A stretch of DNA of 46,279 nt. Origin: an uncultured Bacteroidales bacterium. Its GTDB lineage: Bacteria > Bacteroidota > Bacteroidia > Bacteroidales > UBA932. The stretch's first letter is position 1; every line of letters starts with the position of its first letter. Shown piece after piece: positions 44,651-46,279 of the stretch. The position numbers and the translations under genes are program-made. The stretch covers positions 1 through 46,279 of the forward strand of contig ONKE01000046.1 of NCBI GenBank assembly GCA_900318355.1, given 5' to 3'. Under the pieces are notes generated by a model. The model was not told the DNA's origin. It was given only the letters and a program-made list of their open reading frames with translations, and did not search any database.

Positions 44651-45142
44651 CTATCTCGGCAGCCGGAACACTTCCATATCATGGATTTGACCGGTGTCAA
44701 TGTGAAAGCGGAGCGCCGTCCGTTCGACCTGCCAGCCTTGCAGTCCGGCCGCCCCGGGGTTGATTGCCAGGAGGTTGTATTTGGGGTCGTGCATGACCTT
44801 GAGAATGTGGGAATGGCCGCAAACGAAGATGTCGGGGCGATGGCGGTCTATCATGGCGGCGACGTTCAGGGGGTAGCGGCCCGGGTATCCGCCGATGTGG
44901 GTCATGAGGATTTTCAGCCCCTCGCAGCGCCACAGCTGAACCGGAGGGCATTCAAAGCGGATTTCCTGCGCGTCGCAATTGCCGCAGACGCCGACCAGGG
45001 GCTTGAAGGCCGAGATGGTGTGGACGAAGTCGATGCCGCCGCCGAAGTCGCCCGCGTGCCAGATTTCGTCGACCGGAGCGAAGAATTCGCGGAATTCGTC
45101 GCTGAAAACGCCGTGAGTATCTGATATTACGCCGATAAACAT
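44651..45142 (-). CDS. YfcE/MJ0936-type metallophosphoesterase
   Basis: The 163-residue protein is a small calcineurin-like phosphodiesterase. All metal ligands are visible: Asp8 and His10 (SDTHG), Asp32 (HAGDF), Asn55 (GNCD), His82 (THIGG), His110 and His112 (GHSH), then NPGAAG. Relatives hydrolyse model phosphodiesters; the natural substrate is unknown. It is cytoplasmic. The gene is divergent from rsmE with only 40 bases between the starts. Confidence 0.93.
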   Translation of the reverse strand: MFIGVISDTHGVFSDEFREFFAPVDEIWHAGDFGGGIDFVHTISAFKPLVGVCGNCDAQEIRFECPPVQLWRCEGLKILMTHIGGYPGRYPLNVAAMIDRHRPDIFVCGHSHILKVMHDPKYNLLAINPGAAGLQGWQVERTALRFHIDTGQIHDMEVFRLPR

Positions 45143-45146
45143 GCGG

Positions 45147-45154
45147 CAAAGATA
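45147..45154 (-). promoter_or_regulatory. Phosphoesterase gene promoter -7 box
   Basis: Minus strand TATCTTTG, perfect TAnnTTTG; four bases separate it from the ATG at 45142. Predicts a leaderless mRNA. Confidence 0.6.
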
Positions 45155-45165
45155 CTGCTTTTTTC

Positions 45166-45173
45166 TATCTTTG
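45166..45173 (+). promoter_or_regulatory. rsmE promoter -7 box
   Basis: TATCTTTG, perfect TAnnTTTG, ends 9 bases before the rsmE ATG at 45183. It is 11 bp from the divergent -7 box at 45147-45154 and excludes the earlier in-frame ATG at 45141. Confidence 0.6.
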
Positions 45174-45182
45174 CATTCTGAA

Positions 45183-45908
45183 ATGGAACTGTTCTACGGA
45201 AATAGCGACGGGGACGTCGTCCGGCTCTCTCCGGAAGAAAGCGGGCATTGCATACGCGTGCTGCGCCACCGCCTCGGTGACGAAATCTTCGTCATCGACG
45301 GGGCCGGGACGCTGCTGCGCTGTACCCTGACCCTGGACGATCCCCGCGGGGCTTCGGCCGCTGTCGTCGAACGTTTCCCAGAATGGGGCGGCCATCCCTA
45401 TCGGCTGACCGTCGGCTGTTGCCCTACCAAGAACCTCGACCGCTTTGAATGGTTCATCGAAAAGGCCACGGAACTGGGTATCGATGAGATCGTTCCGCTC
45501 ATCGGCGACCGCTCCGAGCGCCGCATCTTCAAGTCCGACCGCGCCCGCCGCCTCGCTCTCTCCGCCACCAAGCAGTCCCTCAAGGCCCGCATCCCCACCA
45601 TCGCCGACCCGCAAAGCGTCCGCGCGTTTTTGCTCAGCGCCGGGTCGCGTTGCGCTGGCGAGCTACGCCTGATAGCGTACTGCTTCGAGGACGATGCGCA
45701 TCCGCGCATCTCGATAAAGGACGCGTTGGCCACATACGATGGCCGCGATATTACCATCCTGATAGGCCCGGAGGGCGATTTCTCCCCGGAGGAGGCCAAC
45801 CTCGCACTTAACGCGGGCTTCATCCCTGTCCACCTTGGCCCGTCGCGCCTCCGCACCGAAACTGCCGCAGTCACCGCCACGGCCGCAGTCTACATGCGCT
45901 ACCTCTGA
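45183..45908 (+). CDS. rsmE: 16S rRNA (uracil-1498-N3)-methyltransferase
   Basis: RsmE methylates U1498 of 16S rRNA with SAM. The 241-residue protein has an N-terminal PUA-like region (HCIRVLRHRLGDEI) and a C-terminal SPOUT trefoil knot with ILIGPEGDFSPEE and LGPSRLRTETA, the SAM-binding motifs. KATELGIDEIVPL is also typical. Start chosen by the promoter at 45166-45173. The 3' end is partly repeated just downstream. Confidence 0.95.
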   Translation: MELFYGNSDGDVVRLSPEESGHCIRVLRHRLGDEIFVIDGAGTLLRCTLTLDDPRGASAAVVERFPEWGGHPYRLTVGCCPTKNLDRFEWFIEKATELGIDEIVPLIGDRSERRIFKSDRARRLALSATKQSLKARIPTIADPQSVRAFLLSAGSRCAGELRLIAYCFEDDAHPRISIKDALATYDGRDITILIGPEGDFSPEEANLALNAGFIPVHLGPSRLRTETAAVTATAAVYMRYL

Positions 45909-45993
45909 CGCGTCACCCTGGACCATCGCGCCTCCGCACCGAAACCGCCGCAGTCACCGCAAGACCCTATTCTACACGCGCCATCTCATAAAC
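45830..45993 (+). repeat. Diverged duplicate of the rsmE 3' end
   Basis: The last 26 codons of rsmE including the stop (about 45831-45908) are repeated at about 45916-45993. The copies share the run CGCGCCTCCGCACCGAAAC and GCCGCAGTCACCGC. The second copy reads PSRLRTETAAVTA, then diverges and reaches a stop. Several differences are at third codon positions, so it looks like a fragment of another rsmE allele rather than a fresh tandem copy. Confidence 0.75.
45916..45993 (+). pseudogene. rsmE C-terminal fragment
   Basis: In frame it reads HPGPSRLRTETAAVTA, matching the SAM-binding C-terminus of RsmE, then an altered end (RPYSTRAIS) and a TAA. There is no start or N-terminal part, so it cannot make a working enzyme. 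Confidence 0.65.
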
Positions 45994-46200
45994 ATGCACG
46001 CAAGCAAACAGACTGACACCAGCACGCGGAATCGCCCCGAGATGTTGCTATTCGGTTGGGGCTGCTGAACGGGAGCGATAGCTGTCGAAGTATCTGCACC
46101 TGCCGCTCAAGAAGGCCTGACCGGGCCTCCTCTTCGGAGTGCCTGAAATGTTAATAGCTGTCAGTCAACGATTTATCAAATAGTCTACCCCACCGTGGAT
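45994..46200. other. Intergenic stretch without a gene
   Basis: I see no credible gene here. AGGCC (46115 region) and GGCCT can form a small hairpin without a U-tract. From about 46150 the sequence TGTTAATAGCTGTCAGTC may be the terminal repeat of the IS30-family element on the right; this is only a guess. Confidence 0.4.
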
Positions 46201-46279
46201 TCAAGCGTGAAATGCAACTGAATCGTCAATCTGAGTTAAAGATTTAAATATTTCATTTGGTGTTGAATAGCCTAGCCTT
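46150..46279 (-). mobile_element. Partial IS30-family insertion sequence
   Basis: The transposase C-terminus at 46201-46279 shows that an insertion sequence enters the window from the right. The outer end is not certain. I place it at about 46150, where TGTTAATAGCTGTCAG could be the inverted repeat; the other end is needed to confirm. Confidence 0.5.
46201..46279 (-). CDS. IS30-family transposase, C-terminal end (cut by window edge)
   Basis: Reading the minus strand from the right edge gives 25 residues ending in TGA, including RLGYSTPNEIF. The motif [KR]-x-LG[YF]-x-TP-x-E-[VI]-F close to the C-terminus is typical of IS30-family transposases, where it follows the last catalytic Glu region. 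The rest of the gene lies outside the window, so completeness cannot be judged. Confidence 0.8.
   Translation of the reverse strand, partial: RLGYSTPNEIFKSLTQIDDSVAFHA

Noticed and set aside
1-46279. CRISPR arrays, tRNA/rRNA genes, riboswitches, defence or prophage genes
   Set aside because: I looked for regular short repeats, tRNA-like arms, known riboswitch cores and typical protein motifs and found none that could be supported.

Overview
The window looks like a chromosomal piece of a member of the Bacteroidales, probably an uncultured gut- or rumen-type lineage. Four things support this: two SusC/SusD pairs with N-terminal carboxypeptidase-regulatory-like domains, lipoproteins throughout the nutrient loci, a type IX secretion (T9SS) C-terminal sorting domain, and promoters of the Bacteroidetes type (TAnnTTTG at -7, sometimes with TTTG about 19 bp upstream). 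No Shine-Dalgarno pattern stands out. Most of the DNA is GC-rich (one sampled 60-base line in malQ is 65% GC), while the second SusC/D operon is poorer in GC (two sampled lines 43% and 47%).

Layout. (1) 1-5600: a palindromic intergenic repeat at the left edge, then a leftward operon uvrA - nucleoside kinase - small membrane protein, with a divergent metallo-beta-lactamase-fold hydrolase. (2) 5618-21277: a complete starch/maltodextrin locus. The leftward operon is SLC45/GPH-like sugar transporter - SusC - SusD - SusE/F-like protein - SusG amylase with CBM58-type insert - second GH13 lipoprotein. Divergently lie a LytS-type histidine kinase, a LytTR response regulator and 4-alpha-glucanotransferase (malQ). 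The two-component pair sits where SusR would be expected. (3) 21295-28290: a long leftward, tightly packed operon: polyprenyl synthetase, unknown secreted protein, OPA-type MFS transporter, sodium:solute symporter, BadF-type sugar kinase, murQ. The last three genes overlap by ATGA and look like a MurNAc/peptidoglycan salvage module. rsgA is divergent. (4) 29293-33572: an operon of an unknown secreted protein, an S8 subtilisin-like protease carrying a T9SS C-terminal domain, and a PorV/PorQ-family outer membrane protein. (5) 33660-41521: a second SusC/D operon with two unfamiliar lipoproteins and no enzyme, preceded by a long AT-rich leader with a 21-bp-phased direct repeat. (6) 41522-45908: housekeeping genes radA, U32 peptidase-family protein, a small amphipathic lipoprotein, a YfcE-like phosphoesterase and rsmE. 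(7) 45909-46279: a diverged copy of the rsmE 3' end and then the C-terminus of an IS30-family transposase running off the right edge.

How the genes work together. The first Sus system would bind and cut starch at the surface (SusD, SusE/F, SusG), import oligosaccharides through SusC, trim them in the periplasm or at the envelope, carry maltose/maltodextrins inward through the MFS protein and process them with MalQ, under control of the adjacent two-component system. The mur module would import an amino sugar, phosphorylate it and remove lactate from MurNAc-6-P.

No CRISPR array, tRNA, rRNA, prophage or recognisable defence system is visible. The most unusual signals are regulatory or structural: back-to-back divergent promoters that predict leaderless mRNAs, an intercistronic attenuator-like hairpin between susE and susG, the phased direct repeat upstream of the second susC, the cargo-plus-shuttle T9SS operon, and the rsmE-end scar beside the IS.
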